In this document: positions 33,900-43,785 of the stretch, piece after piece
Layout: each line of letters begins with the position of its first letter
Numbering within the stretch: position 1 is the stretch's first letter
Assembly (NCBI RefSeq): GCF_000321225.1
Contig: NW_004451861.1
Location: forward strand, 257,134-321,133
DNA: 64,000 bases
DNA from: Odobenus rosmarus divergens
Lineage: Eukaryota > Chordata > Mammalia > Carnivora > Odobenidae
Reading direction: 5' to 3'
Notes under the pieces: model-generated
Seen by the model: the letters and a program-made list of their open reading frames with translations, nothing else
Databases searched by the model: none
What the model was told of the DNA's origin: nothing
Made by a program: the position numbers and the translations under genes

Positions 33900-34232
33900 A
33901 GAGGAATAATCAAGATGGTCTCCATCTCTCCCACTGGATGTCCTTGTACAAGATGTTCTTGCTAGTGCTCTCAGACCATGAAGGCTCACCAACACTTCCG
34001 AGTGTGAGATACTTAACCAAAGAGAAAATGCCAGGAAGTTCAGGTGACAGGGAGACAGCAGGAGCAGACAGATGGGACAGAGGGGAGCCCTGGTGATGGG
34101 AGCAAGCAGACGCCCCAGCAGCACCTGCACCCCATGGTGTCAGGAGAGAGGACTCAGGAGAGGCGAGGAGGGAGACTCGGGAGGCAAGGGAGGTCTGGTG
34201 CCGCCGTCTGCGGGGGGAGCCCCTTATGTACC
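33900..34232 (-). pseudogene. SCYGR/KRTAP28 pseudogene with the coding body deleted
   Basis: Reading the minus strand: a TATA-like TACATAA (34224-34230), the family 5' UTR (GGCACCAGACCTCCCT, CCTGAGTCCTCTCTCCTGAC) and CACCATGGG are all present with family spacing (95 bp TATA to ATG). Right after ATGGG the sequence jumps to what is 3' UTR in copy C (GTGCAGGTGCTGC, CTTGCTCCCATC, CCATCTGTCTGCTCC). Weaker matches to the copy C 3' UTR continue to about 33900. So the whole coding region and its stop are missing, with a GGG microhomology at the junction. The 5' part matches copy B better and the 3' part copy C, which suggests a recombinant origin. It cannot make an SCYGR protein. Confidence 0.9.
34040..34135 (-). 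other. 31-codon residual reading frame of the SCYGR pseudogene
   Basis: The retained SCYGR start codon opens a 31-codon frame (MGCRCCWGV... ending CCLPVT) that reads former 3' UTR. It carries 7 Cys, but by chance of the UTR sequence and not by family homology. It may be translated if the promoter still works. No function is claimed. Confidence 0.4.
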
Positions 34233-34235
34233 ATC

Positions 34236-35735
34236 TCCACAAGCTGAGCCAGAGCCTTGTTGTTGTTTGTCTGTCTTCCCAGGAAGGATCTCACGGGGCC
34301 TCGTACACCCTTCCTTGTTGAAGTCTTGGTCCATGAACCTTGCTAATTTTAACCTTTACTTGTCTCTTAAATCTATATTTGGATGAGAACATACTTCTAG
34401 GAGGTATGTGCCCGTGAGAACGTGAGTGTATGTGTACTTTTTGCCCCAGGGCCTCCAATCGCAACCGGACCCTTGTAAATATTCAATGGAACAGCTGTTG
34501 AGCTAAATAAATGCCTGAAATATTTAAGAACAATCTTTATTTTTTTATAACCATGGGAGTCTGAGTCTAGAGCCGGGTAAAATTCTGTTTCTGTATATAC
34601 TTCTTAGTCACCATGGGTTTAAAAAATAAAACAAACACTGTTTTTCTCTCGACTGGGATTCACGACACACCTCTCTGTTACAAAAAAAACTATCTGAAAG
34701 AATAAGTGAAAACCAGATTGAAAAGAGAAAAAGTAGGCACCCCTAAATGTATTTTGTCTCCCCTTAAAACTGGGATATGCTTTTCTTGGCTCCCTGAGAT
34801 TCTTTGTTCACAAGAATGGCTTGCTCATTACAATTTTTTTTTTTTTTTAAAGTTGTGTGATGTCAGATGCTAAAGATGTAATTGTAGGCAGCCTGCTCCT
34901 AAGTCAATCTGCCAAGAGTGAAGTTTCTGCTCTTGCTTGTCTGTTGTTAAATAATTGAGGGAACAAAAAATAAGAAAGGTTTTGTTGGGTTACTGGCTTT
35001 CTCGCCTGCCTCTCTCAGGTTTAAGGCCCATGGCCAGGCCCCCTGTTTCAGACCAACCAAGGCCAGGGGAATATTTATTTTAAATGATCGCTCTCCATCC
35101 GGCTGCGTCCTCTGCCCCGGAGAGCCCGCGGCTGTGATCAGGAGTCCAGAGAGGCATGAGGCATGTTCTGGCTGGATTGTCTCGAGAACCCGCGTCGTCC
35201 AGCTACTCCAGACAGCGCTCCGGAAAGGAAGCCACTCCACCCCAGCCTGTCTCCGGGCTTATGCTGCAGCTCTGGAGGGGGCACAACCTGGCTCCGGCAG
35301 GTCTGCATTCCCCCAAAATGCTCCTCTTTTATAAGCTTACCCTTTGAAAACCAGAGAAAGAAGACTTAGAATGCCTCCCACGAGCTACTTCTGGTCGACC
35401 AGAAGGCTGTCAGGATGCTTGCGGCTCTCCATTTTGGTTGCCGTGCGCTGGGGAACCCCGTGAAAGGTCTCTGACGGCTCCTGTCTGAGGCACACGCAGC
35501 CTTGTCAGGCCCCTGGAACTGCCTTTTTTCCTTCCGCTTTGGCCACCAGTTTTCTACATCTGGACTGACGATGCAACACACAACAATTTCATTCATAACA
35601 GAAAACTCAAGAGTTTACTAAGCATGCTGCTGTGCTAAAAATAGCAGCGTTACCATGGCAAGGGTGCTCAAGAAGGAAGTAAAGGAAAGGTCTTGTGAGA
35701 TTCTTCCGTGGAAATTGGGCTAAAAAATAAGGGGG
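34236..35735. other. Intergenic between the pseudogene and copy C
   Basis: About 1.5 kb separate the two divergent promoters. The block at 35050-35500 is GC-richer with several overlapping small frames, none conserved or recognisable. A T-tract sits at about 34832-34849. Confidence 0.5.
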
Positions 35736-35743
35736 GGTGTCAG

Positions 35744-35842
35744 TATATAAGGGGCTCCCCCAGCAGGAGGTGGCATCAGACCTCCCTCACCTCCCGAGTC
35801 TCCCTCCTCGCTACTCCCTCCTGAGTCCTCTCTCCTGACACC
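35744..35842 (+). promoter_or_regulatory. TATA box and 5' UTR of copy C
   Basis: A canonical TATATAA (35744-35750) followed by GGGGCTCCCCCAG lies 99 bp before the ATG. The 5' UTR repeats the family block (CAGACCTCCCTCACCTCCCG ... CTGAGTCCTCTCTCCTGACA). Spacing is the same as in copy B. Confidence 0.85.
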
Positions 35843-36178
35843 ATGGGCTGCTGTGGCTGTGGCGGTTGTGGTGGTTGCGGTGGTTGTGGCGGCGGCTGCG
35901 GTGGTTGCGGCAGCGGCTGCGGTGGCGGCTTTGGTGGCGGCTGCACCACCTGCAGGTGCTACCGGGTCAACTGCTGTCCCTGCTGCACCGGCTGCTGTGG
36001 ATGCTGCTGCACTGTCCCCGTGGTCTGCTGCTGCCGCCGCTCCTGTCGCTCCTGTGGCTCGTGTGGCTGCGGCTCGTGTGGCTGCGGCTCATGTGGCTGC
36101 GGCGGTGGGAAGGGCTGTTGCCAGCAGAAGTGCTGCTGCCAGCAGAAGAGCTGTTGCAAGAAGCAATGTTGCTGCTAG
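35843..36178 (+). CDS. SCYGR: SCYGR/KRTAP28-family cysteine-glycine-rich protein, copy C
   Basis: An intact single-exon gene for 111 residues with 42 Cys (38%). Order: Gly-Cys repeats (2-34, including [11 protein letters not shown] with a Phe at 30), core [18 protein letters not shown] (35-52), a [15 protein letters not shown] segment (54-68), three GSCGC repeats (72-86), and a tail [23 protein letters not shown] (89-111). The tail holds one extra CCQQKC unit compared with copies A and B. Asn43, and Pro-Cys-Cys-Thr in place of Ser-Ala-Cys-Cys-Pro, set it apart from the closer pair A/B. A consensus TATA box, the strong CACCATGGG start and an AATAAA 352 nt past the stop suggest it is expressed. 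The structural role is inferred from the family, not demonstrated. Confidence 0.92.
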   Translation: MGCCGCGGCGGCGGCGGGCGGCGSGCGGGFGGGCTTCRCYRVNCCPCCTGCCGCCCTVPVVCCCRRSCRSCGSCGCGSCGCGSCGCGGGKGCCQQKCCCQQKSCCKKQCCC

Positions 36179-36529
36179 GCGGCCGGGGTGCAGGTGCTGC
36201 CGGGGCTTCGCTTGCTCCCATCGCTTGGGCTCCCCTCCGTCCCATCTGTCTGCTCCCGCTGTCTCCTTGGGCTTTATGGCAACTTCCCCCTCGGTTCTCA
36301 TGCTCTGAGTTTAAGTAAAAAAATCGTCACGTGGACATTGTATACAATGTCATCCAAGAAAAAAGAGAGAGAATCTCTTGATGATTGAGCTCAGCAACCG
36401 TGACTTCTACTCTGTTCTCTTCTTTATGTTTTTTTCTATGTAGACATGAAATCTTTCTGTATTTACCATAAATGTTCTGTCCTTTCTGTGGCCACACAAA
36501 CTTTCGAGATACTCCTCTAAAAATCTCTT

Positions 36530-36535
36530 AATAAA
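36530..36535 (+). promoter_or_regulatory. Polyadenylation signal of copy C
   Basis: AATAAA (in CTTAATAAAGTAC) 352 nt past the stop, in a T-rich 3' UTR. Confidence 0.65.
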
Positions 36536-37417
36536 GTACAAAAACTCTGAACAGTTGCTACTGTTTTATTCTTAGAGTTATTTCATTAAGCTAACATTAA
36601 TTATGTTCCTCCATGGGTTGGGACTGTCAATACACAATTAATTATGCCTTGTGTGATTACAGTCTAGTCATACACAAATAACCACGAACACAAGGCAGAA
36701 TAATGAACATGTCAGAAGGCAGTGATGTGGCGTGTCCTGGCAGGAGGGAGTCCACATTGGTTGGATGGAGAATGAGTGTAATGGACTGGAATAACTTCAA
36801 GAAAGACATGACATTTGGGGGTGTGTTTTAAAGAATTAGTGAAATCTTGACAGGTAGAGATGATTGAGGGCAGATATTTCAAGGAGAAGGGCAAAAAAGT
36901 GAGGGATGGGAAAGTTCAAGACATATATGGGAGCTTGCAAGCTGTGAGTGTGACCGAAATACAGAGTGTGAGTATAGTTGGAGATAAGCAATGACAAGAC
37001 AGGGCATACAATTTATAGTGACAGCAACGACTAGCATTCACATTGCCTTTCAAAGCCAAGCATTCTTCTAAGAACGTACATGTTTTGATGGAAGCCATAT
37101 TATTATGTCCATTACACAGAAAGAGAGGTTAAATAACTCGTTTAAAGCTCACGGGTGTTGCTGGTGGGGCTCTGATGTGACAGAGTGCTACGGGCTGGTG
37201 GTTTTTGAGAGGGGGTGTTTAATGCAACATACATAGTTAACTGGTTTGTGGAGAGAGCTGAAACTATGTCAGCAATCCTGGGAAAGACAATGAGGACCTG
37301 ATACAATGGCAAATGGAAACCGGACGTGTACATATGAATGATAAAACCGTAATACAAAATCTACCACGTGAGGGCCATGTCTGCAATCACAAAATAGGCA
37401 AGATACCAATGGTGATT
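36536..37417. other. Intergenic; ancient repeat pieces
   Basis: Includes an antisense MIR-like piece at about 37025-37165 (GCCAAGCATTCTTCTAAGAA ... TATTATGTCCATTACACAGA). The rest has the look of old interspersed repeat and shows no gene. Confidence 0.45.
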
Positions 37418-37779
37418 GCTGTGGACTGAATAAAGCACCCCCCATTCATGGGTGGAAGCCCTAGCTCCCAACATGATGGTATTTGGAGGTGGTGTCTTTG
37501 AGAGGTAATTAGGTTTGGTTAAGGTCCTGAGGGTGTGACCTCATGATGGGATTAGTGCCCTCATAAGAAAAGGAAGAGATGCTAGAGTGCTCTCTGCCCC
37601 GTGAGGGTACAGCAAGAAGGTGGCCATTTGCAAGTGAAAATAGGGCTCTCACCAGAGCCCCACCACACCGGCATCCTGATCTCAGACTCCCCAGCCTCCA
37701 GAGCTGTGAGGAAATAAATCCCTCGTGTTTAAGTCAGTGAGTCTGTGGCCTTTGGTTAGGGCAGCCTCGGATAATACAG
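37418..37779 (+). mobile_element. MaLR (MLT1-like) solo LTR
   Basis: Ordered landmarks: TGCTGTGGACTGAATAAAGC, GATGGTATTTGGAGGTGGTG, TGATGGGATTAGTGCCCTCA, AGCCTCCAGAGCTGTGAGGA and a terminal GGATAATACAG. No internal region is attached. Full length or nearly so. Confidence 0.85.
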
Positions 37780-38032
37780 TGATGTAATGATACATAGTGA
37801 CTTCTGTTTCTGAGAGCTTTGGGATACTGTAAAAGGCAGCCTGTTTTTAAAATTCATATTAAATATGGTCAACACGGTGAGGACCTGACCATTCCTTTAA
37901 GGTCGTTTGTCTCACTCTGTAAGGTGAGGGGGTGAAGGGACTTGATAACAATGTAAAAAAGCCATCCAATAAATCACACAATAAATTCTCTCATAAATCA
38001 CTCTGACCCTGTTCGTCCGGTATGTACGTACA
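37780..38032. other. Intergenic, nothing recognised
   Basis: Short unassigned stretch between the LTR and a SINE. Confidence 0.5.
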
Positions 38033-38208
38033 CATTCATTTATTTATTTGACGGGAGGATGGGCAGATGGAGAGAGAGAGAGAATCCCGAGCAGGCCCCA
38101 TGCCCATCATGGAGCCCATCGCGGGGCTTGATCCCATGACCTTGAGATCATGACCTTGAGCTGAAACCCAGAGTCACACTCAACTGACTGAGCCACCCAG
38201 GTGTCCCA
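38033..38208 (-). repeat. Can-SINE, old diverged antisense copy
   Basis: ATTCATTTATTTATTTGACG tail, AGATCATGACCTTGAGCTGA and GAGCCACCCAGGTGTCCC head. Diverged, with no clear duplication. Confidence 0.85.
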
Positions 38209-39556
38209 CGGTATATTTATTTTACTCCCTCGACATGGGTGTTTGGAGGAGTGGCACGTTTCCTTGATTTGCTAACCTGAAAAGATCTAGACTTGAAAAA
38301 ATTGTCTTTTTGGTCTACTTACCTAATCTTGATTTTTTGCATTCATTTCTAAGAAGGCTAATGGATTCAGATTGTAGACTAAAAATATGCTTTGTATGGA
38401 TCCATAAGGCTTGGCACACATTACAATTTGCTAATAATATTATTAGAATGAGTAGACACTAATTATATGTATATAACCTATATGTTTTATATGTTTACAT
38501 GTTACTCATATTTAACATTGTTTATGTCATATATGTTATTTTACATAGGTTATACATATATTTTGATATATACATATCAGCTTATGTATGTCTTATATGT
38601 TATACATAATATTTATATACTTATATGTATATATACACACATATGCACTCAGATTATGAATTTTATGACTCAACACATGAGTTTTTTCTTCACTCATTTG
38701 TAAGATCTAGTGATTTGTGAAGATATGTTCTCAAATACAATTGTTTCTGGGAAGGCTTGCCTCCATCTCCTCCTGTCTGTTCCTTCTTGATCGTTGGGTC
38801 AACCATGACTCCTGGCACTTTACCTAAACACCTTGTGTTTACTTTACCCTCTGTGGATTCTATGATCCAGGTTATCACAGGTTAGAGTGTTACCATCCAA
38901 AAGACCTTTGGTCACTTCAAAGCAGCCAAAGCAAAGACATAAGAATCTTCAGTAGATACTTAAGTACAGAATGTCCTGGGATTGTGTTTATTGGCTGTCT
39001 GGGGAGGAGGAAGGTGAACATCAATGAGAAGGATGGGAGTGTGCTGGGAAGGATGAACAGGTGGACAATGATGGTTGACTTGGCTTGCCTTTCAGTGTTA
39101 GAAAGGTAAGATTTGGTCTATCTCAATTTTTTTTCTTTGGACCTGACTTCTGGTTCTCTTTGCTGTTAGAGGTTATATGACCTGTTTGATAAAGATGCCT
39201 CAAGTTAAAACAGAGCCTTACTGACTTCTCTTTAATCTATGATTCAAGTTCTCTCAACAAGAGAGTGTCTTTATGCCCTGGTAAGACCCTGAAGTAATAA
39301 CATGGGCCTTAAATGTCTCCTGCATTTTCAGTTGATTCGAGTAAATTATTTCTCTTTTATATTTGTCAGACTAATTAAACTAAAATCAGATTATATTGAG
39401 CTGAACCTCCTGTGATAAAGAAAAATAGTCTTATAATATTTAGTTTTTATATTAAATAAATTTCAAGGGTCAATTCCTAAGAAATGTAATATAATATACT
39501 CAACGACTTTGTAACTTACTTCTTGTAAGGACATCATCTGCCAAGTGTGGCATACT
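38209..39556. other. Intergenic, AT-rich
   Basis: Dense TATA/ACAT low-complexity sequence at 38455-38645 encodes only Tyr/Ile-rich chance frames. The remainder is unassigned. Confidence 0.5.
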
Positions 39557-40178
39557 ATATTAGTTTCCTAGGGCTGTGGTACTAAACCACCACAGGCTGG
39601 ATGGCTTAAGTCACAGCAAGTTGTTTTCTCACAATTCTGAAGGCTGGAAGTCCAAGATCAGAGCTTGGGGAGGTTTGGTTTTTCCTGAGGCCTTTCTCCT
39701 TGGCTTGAAGATGGTTATCTTCTGGCTGGGTCCTCATGTGGCCTTTTCTCTGTGTGTGCATCCCTGGTGTCTCTTTCTCTTCTTATAAGGATAACACCAG
39801 TCATATTGGATTAGAGGCCCACACTTAAGGCCTTATTTATCCTTAGTTACCTCCTGAAAGGTTTTATCTCCAAATACCATAGGACTGGCATCCTTAGAGA
39901 AACTCGGCCATGTGAGGACAGACACACAGGGGGAATGTCATGCAGTAACAGCAGCGGAGATTGGAGTTGTGCAGGTGTAAGCTGAGGAATGCCAGATTGC
40001 CAGAAAACCAGCAGAAGCTAGAAAAAGGCAAGGAAGTGTCCTTCTATGGTTTTCAGAGGGAGCAGGCATCTGGATTTCTGATTTCTGGCCTCCAGACTAT
40101 GAGATAATAAATTTCTGCTGTTTTAAGCCACCCAATTTGTGATTCCTTGTTAACAGCAGCCCTAGGAAGCTAATACAG
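39557..40178. mobile_element. Two opposed MaLR-like LTR pieces
   Basis: The left end TATTAGTTTCCTAGGGCTG and the right end CAGCCCTAGGAAGCTAATACA are inverted copies. The left half (to about 39835) reads as an antisense MaLR LTR and the right half (from about 39890, with GAGGACAGACACACAGG ... CCTCCAGACTATGAGATAAT) as sense. The two are fused tail-out. Confidence 0.65.
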
Positions 40179-40229
40179 GGGTTAAGTACCCTGCATTTAA
40201 GAGTAGTATATAAAGAATTGCTATTGATT

Positions 40230-40790
40230 TCTTTCATTTGGTCCTATATGTGGTCACTGTGCTGAGCTCTCTCACTAGCTCTAATGATTTCTCAGTTGAT
40301 TCCATTACTATTTCTAGGAATCTTTGTCTTATTCCTGATAGTAATGGCAATATACCTAAAGCCTCTCCATTAAATATCAGGTTCGTTGTAGATTACTTGG
40401 ACATTTCTAGGTAAGAGGTACTCTTTCTTTAAAAAAAACATAAAAAGTTGTCCAGTTTTATGAGATGCTTTTTCTGTATAAGTTGAAGTAGTCTTAACTT
40501 TTCTCCTTCAGTCCATCGAAGTAGTGAATTTTGTAAGTGAAATGGCCCTACACATTTTTTTTTCTTGGTATGGTCCCTACCTAGTTTGGAATCAATATTA
40601 AAACTTGCCTTATAAAATGAGCCAGACAGCTTTCTTTTTAAAAAAGTATTTCCTAGAACAATTTTAAAATAAGGAATTAAGTATTTTAAAGAATTTGGTA
40701 GGATTAACTAAGAAAGGGGTTCTTGAAAATGTATGCGTATTTGTTGATAATTTTCAAAAATGCAAGGTTAATAAAAAAGTTAAACAAATT
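40230..40790 (-). mobile_element. Old L1 ORF2 fragment, antisense
   Basis: CTTATAAAATGAGCCAGACA and TTTTCTCCTTCAGTCCATCG lie in antisense L1 ORF2 order. Decayed and non-coding. Confidence 0.65.
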
Positions 40791-41029
40791 GATTCCCAGT
40801 AGAGGGAAAGAGGAAACAAAACATGAACTAGTTACAACTGAGTCACTGTGGATATATAGATCTCACAAACAGTGAGTAGACACAGCAAGATAAAGCATTA
40901 TGCAATTTAGGTACAGTTTAATACCATATAAGACCTTCCTCAATAGGACTATATAATTGATATGGCTACATATACATATTGTGAAATAATTAAAAATTAT
41001 TTTTAAAATGAGAAAGAAACAACTTTAAA
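40791..41029. other. Short unassigned interval between L1 pieces
   Basis: AT-rich. AACATGAACTAGTTACAACT and TCACAAACAGTGAGTAGACA are not recognised. Confidence 0.4.
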
Positions 41030-41899
41030 AAATTAATTCCAGTGTAGTTAACACACAGGGTTATATTAATTTCAGGTGTACAATATAGTGATTGATTCAA
41101 CAGTTCCATGCATCACCGAGTGCTCATCAAGATAAGTGTACTGTCAATCTCCTTCACCTATTTCACCTACCCCCCACCTCCCTTTTGGTCAGCATCTGTT
41201 TGTTCTCTACAGTTAAAAGTCTGTTTTTTAGTTTGTCTCTCATTTTTTCCCTTGTTCATTTGTTTTGTTTCTTAAATTCCACATATGAGTGAAATCATAT
41301 GGTATTTGTCTCTCTCTGACTGACTTACTTTGTGCAGCATTATACTCTCTAGATCCATCCCTGTTGTTGCAAATGGCAAGGTTCATTCTCTTCTACAGTT
41401 TAATAATATTCCATTGTATATATATACCATATCTTCTTTATCCATTCATCTACTGACGGACACTTGAGCTGCTTCCATAAGGCTATTGTAAATAATGCTG
41501 CAATAAACATAGGTGTGCATGTATCCCTTTGAATTAGTGTTTTTGTATTCTTTGGATAAATACCCAGTAGTGCAATTGCTGGGTTGTAGGATAGTTCTAC
41601 TCTGAACTTTTTGAGGAACCTCCATACTGTTTTCCACTGTGGCTGCACCAGTTCACATTCCCACCAACAGTGCACGAGTTTCCTTTTTCTCCACATCCTC
41701 GCCAATAGTTGTTGTTTTTGTGTTGTTGATTTTAGCCATTCTAACATGTGTGAGGTGGTCTCATTGTGGTTTTGATTTGCATTTCCCTGATATAAGGAGT
41801 GATGTTGAACATCTTTTCATGTGTCTGTTGGCCATCTGTATGTCTTCTTTGGAGAAATGTCTGTTCATGAAAGGACAGCAACATTATGATTATCTTTTT
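41030..41899 (-). mobile_element. L1 3' half, antisense
   Basis: The left edge AAAATTAATTCCAGTGTAGT is the reversed 3' end. It is followed by the antisense 3' UTR and ORF2 C-terminus, where a 115-codon remnant (41400-41747, -) still reads [11 protein letters not shown] ... [12 protein letters not shown] ... WYIYTMEYY. ORF2 is truncated and dead. Confidence 0.9.
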
Positions 41900-42116
41900 T
41901 TTTGTTTGTGTTAAGATTTATTTATTTGAGAGTGAGTGAGAGAGTACATATATGTTTGCATGGCATGTAGGCGGAGGGGCAGAGGGAGAGGGACAGAAGT
42001 GGACTCCCCACTGAGTGTGCGACCTCATGCAGGGCTTGATCTCAGAACCCTGAGATCATGACCTGAGCCAAAATCGAGAGTCAGACGCTTAACCAACTGA
42101 GCCACCCAGGAGCCCC
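41900..42116 (-). repeat. Can-SINE, antisense, inserted in or at the edge of L1
   Basis: GTTAAGATTTATTTATTTGA tail and CACCCAGGAGCCCC head. The 15-bp target duplication TATGATTATCTTTTT / TATGATTGTCTTTTT lies at 41885-41899 and 42117-42131. Confidence 0.93.
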
Positions 42117-42212
42117 TATGATTGTCTTTTTGGGCCCAAGAAGGAATCAGTTGGTCCAACTTATTGAATGGAAGTCATAATCTGATATCCCTCCCTGCAA
42201 AAGTTATCTTCT

Positions 42213-42408
42213 GGGGGTGCCTGGGTGGCTCAGTCATTAAGCATCTGCCTTCGGCTCAAGTTATGGTCCCAGGGTCCTGGGATCGAGTCTCACATTGGGC
42301 TCCTTGCTCAGCAGGGAGCCTGCTTCTCCCTCTGCTACTCCCCCCTGCTTGTGTTACCTCTCTCACTATGTCTCTGTCAAATAAATAAATAAAATCTTTA
42401 AAAAAAAA
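42213..42408 (+). repeat. Can-SINE, full length
   Basis: GGGGGTGCCTGGGTGGCTCA head and (AATA)n/A tail. AAGTTATCTTCTG before and AAGTTTCTTCTGA after form an imperfect target duplication. Confidence 0.92.
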
Positions 42409-43116
42409 AGTTTCTTCTGAACACATTTCTTGTGCGTGCACTTAACACACTATGGATAAAATGTTAAATGGGTCTCATAGCTTTCTCTGCCTGACTTTGG
42501 GTGGGAAGTAGCTTAGAGTCAATTTTTCTGTCCACTCCAGTGAAGAGCAGGACTGCATCATGTCTGTTTTTCTATATTAGGTTTTCCTCTTAGTGTGATT
42601 TCCTCTTAGTTCTCCCTTGCCATTATGTTTTCAACTCTTTATCTTTCTGTGTGTTTTTTGTAAGCCACCTCAAGTCCTTTGTGAAATCAAGTGGAGTATA
42701 AATAAGCAAGCAAGAAAATAATCAAACAAAAGCCATTGGCACTTCAGCCAAGTGAAATGTTGATAGTTACTTGTCCAGGAAGGACAAGTAACTATCTTCC
42801 TGGAGTCCATTCTGTCCCTCCAGGCTCCTTCCTGGACAAGTAACTATCTTGTAACCTCTATCAAGTAACCCCTCCCTCCTGGGAGAGCTTCCCAGAGTTC
42901 AGCTTCTCAAATTGGTTCCTACTGGTCCACCCTGAGCAGTTTTCTTCCTAGAGGAAAAATACATCCGTTATGAAAAACCTTTCTTTATGTGCATTTCTCC
43001 TCTTCTTCCATCTACCTTATTTAGATGCATAGTGAAAAATGGACCCAATAATTCCTCCAAACACTAAATTGTGCATAATGCCAAAGAGAGGCAGCTAAGA
43101 CTGGACGAGAAGAACT
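42409..43116. other. Intergenic; perfect hairpin
   Basis: No gene. A perfect inverted repeat with 15-bp arms (GATAGTTACTTGTCC, 42762-42776, and its complement 42782-42796) and a 5-nt loop lies here. A third copy of one arm is at 42834-42848. The rest is unassigned. Confidence 0.6.
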
Positions 43117-43572
43117 TCACCTGTACCATGATAAATGACCTTTTGTCTCATCCAGAAGAGATAGATCTTTCACAGTCCTATCTTGTGGAAATTCAGATGT
43201 CATGTTTTCAATAATCCATGTAAATTCTTCTTCTTCAAAGTAGACACCTTTTTCACATATTTTAAATTGTTCTTCCCTCATCCTACTTAGCCATCTCTCA
43301 AGGCCATATTTGCTAACAAAGACTTTGGAGTAGAGTCCATTCAAGTGGAAGAGAAAAATGGTTTGACCAAAGGCCCCCAAGACACACACACGACCTCTTG
43401 TTCTGAGATCTGACTGGAAGTGTAGCCATCTGCCTCTGTGTCTTCTCATGCTGTGACTGGTCTCAAAAACCCAAATTACAACTCCATAATGTTTTTTCAT
43501 CCTTGTTTTGCAGAGATTGCTTTTGAAGATATCAAGTCTAAATTTGAGATTTCTTGTTAAGACCTGACCTCA
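43117..43572 (-). CDS. Unrecognised open frame, possible exon or retrocopy fragment
   Basis: The minus strand is open for about 151 codons (127 from the first ATG at 43500). The product looks globular and not low-complexity, with aromatic and charged residues well mixed, for example GAFGQTIFLFHLNGLYSK and FEEEEFTWIIENM. I do not recognise the family. There is no CpG island, TATA box or clear poly-A tail, and the frame is closed by TGA after GHLSWYR. A decayed retrocopy, a fragment of a mobile-element protein, or an exon are all possible; chance is also possible in DNA of this base composition. Neighbours are SINE and L1 remnants only. Confidence 0.25.
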
Positions 43573-43666
43573 TGGTGTCCTTTTTCTGAATGAAACTCAC
43601 TCTTGACTTTGCTCCTTCTTTTCTTTCCTTGTTATTCCTTCATTCATATTTCTGCACTTGAAAAAA

Positions 43667-43785
43667 ATTGTATATATATGTATATACATATATATGAAAT
43701 ATATATGTATATATGAAATATATGGAGATATATGAAATATATGGATATATATGTATGTACATATATATATATGAAATAAAGTGGC
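43667..43785. repeat. TA-rich tandem repeat (TATATGAAA-like units)
   Basis: Repeated TATATATG and TATATGAAATA units with small variants. Probably polymorphic. Confidence 0.85.

Noticed and set aside
33639..34130. 163-codon minus-strand frame at the SCYGR pseudogene
   Set aside because: It is in a different phase from the family start, begins inside former 3' UTR and has no relation to the family protein.
41400..41747. 115-codon minus-strand frame with clear protein homology
   Set aside because: It is the C-terminal remnant of L1 ORF2 and belongs to the L1 entry at 41030-41899, not to a host gene.
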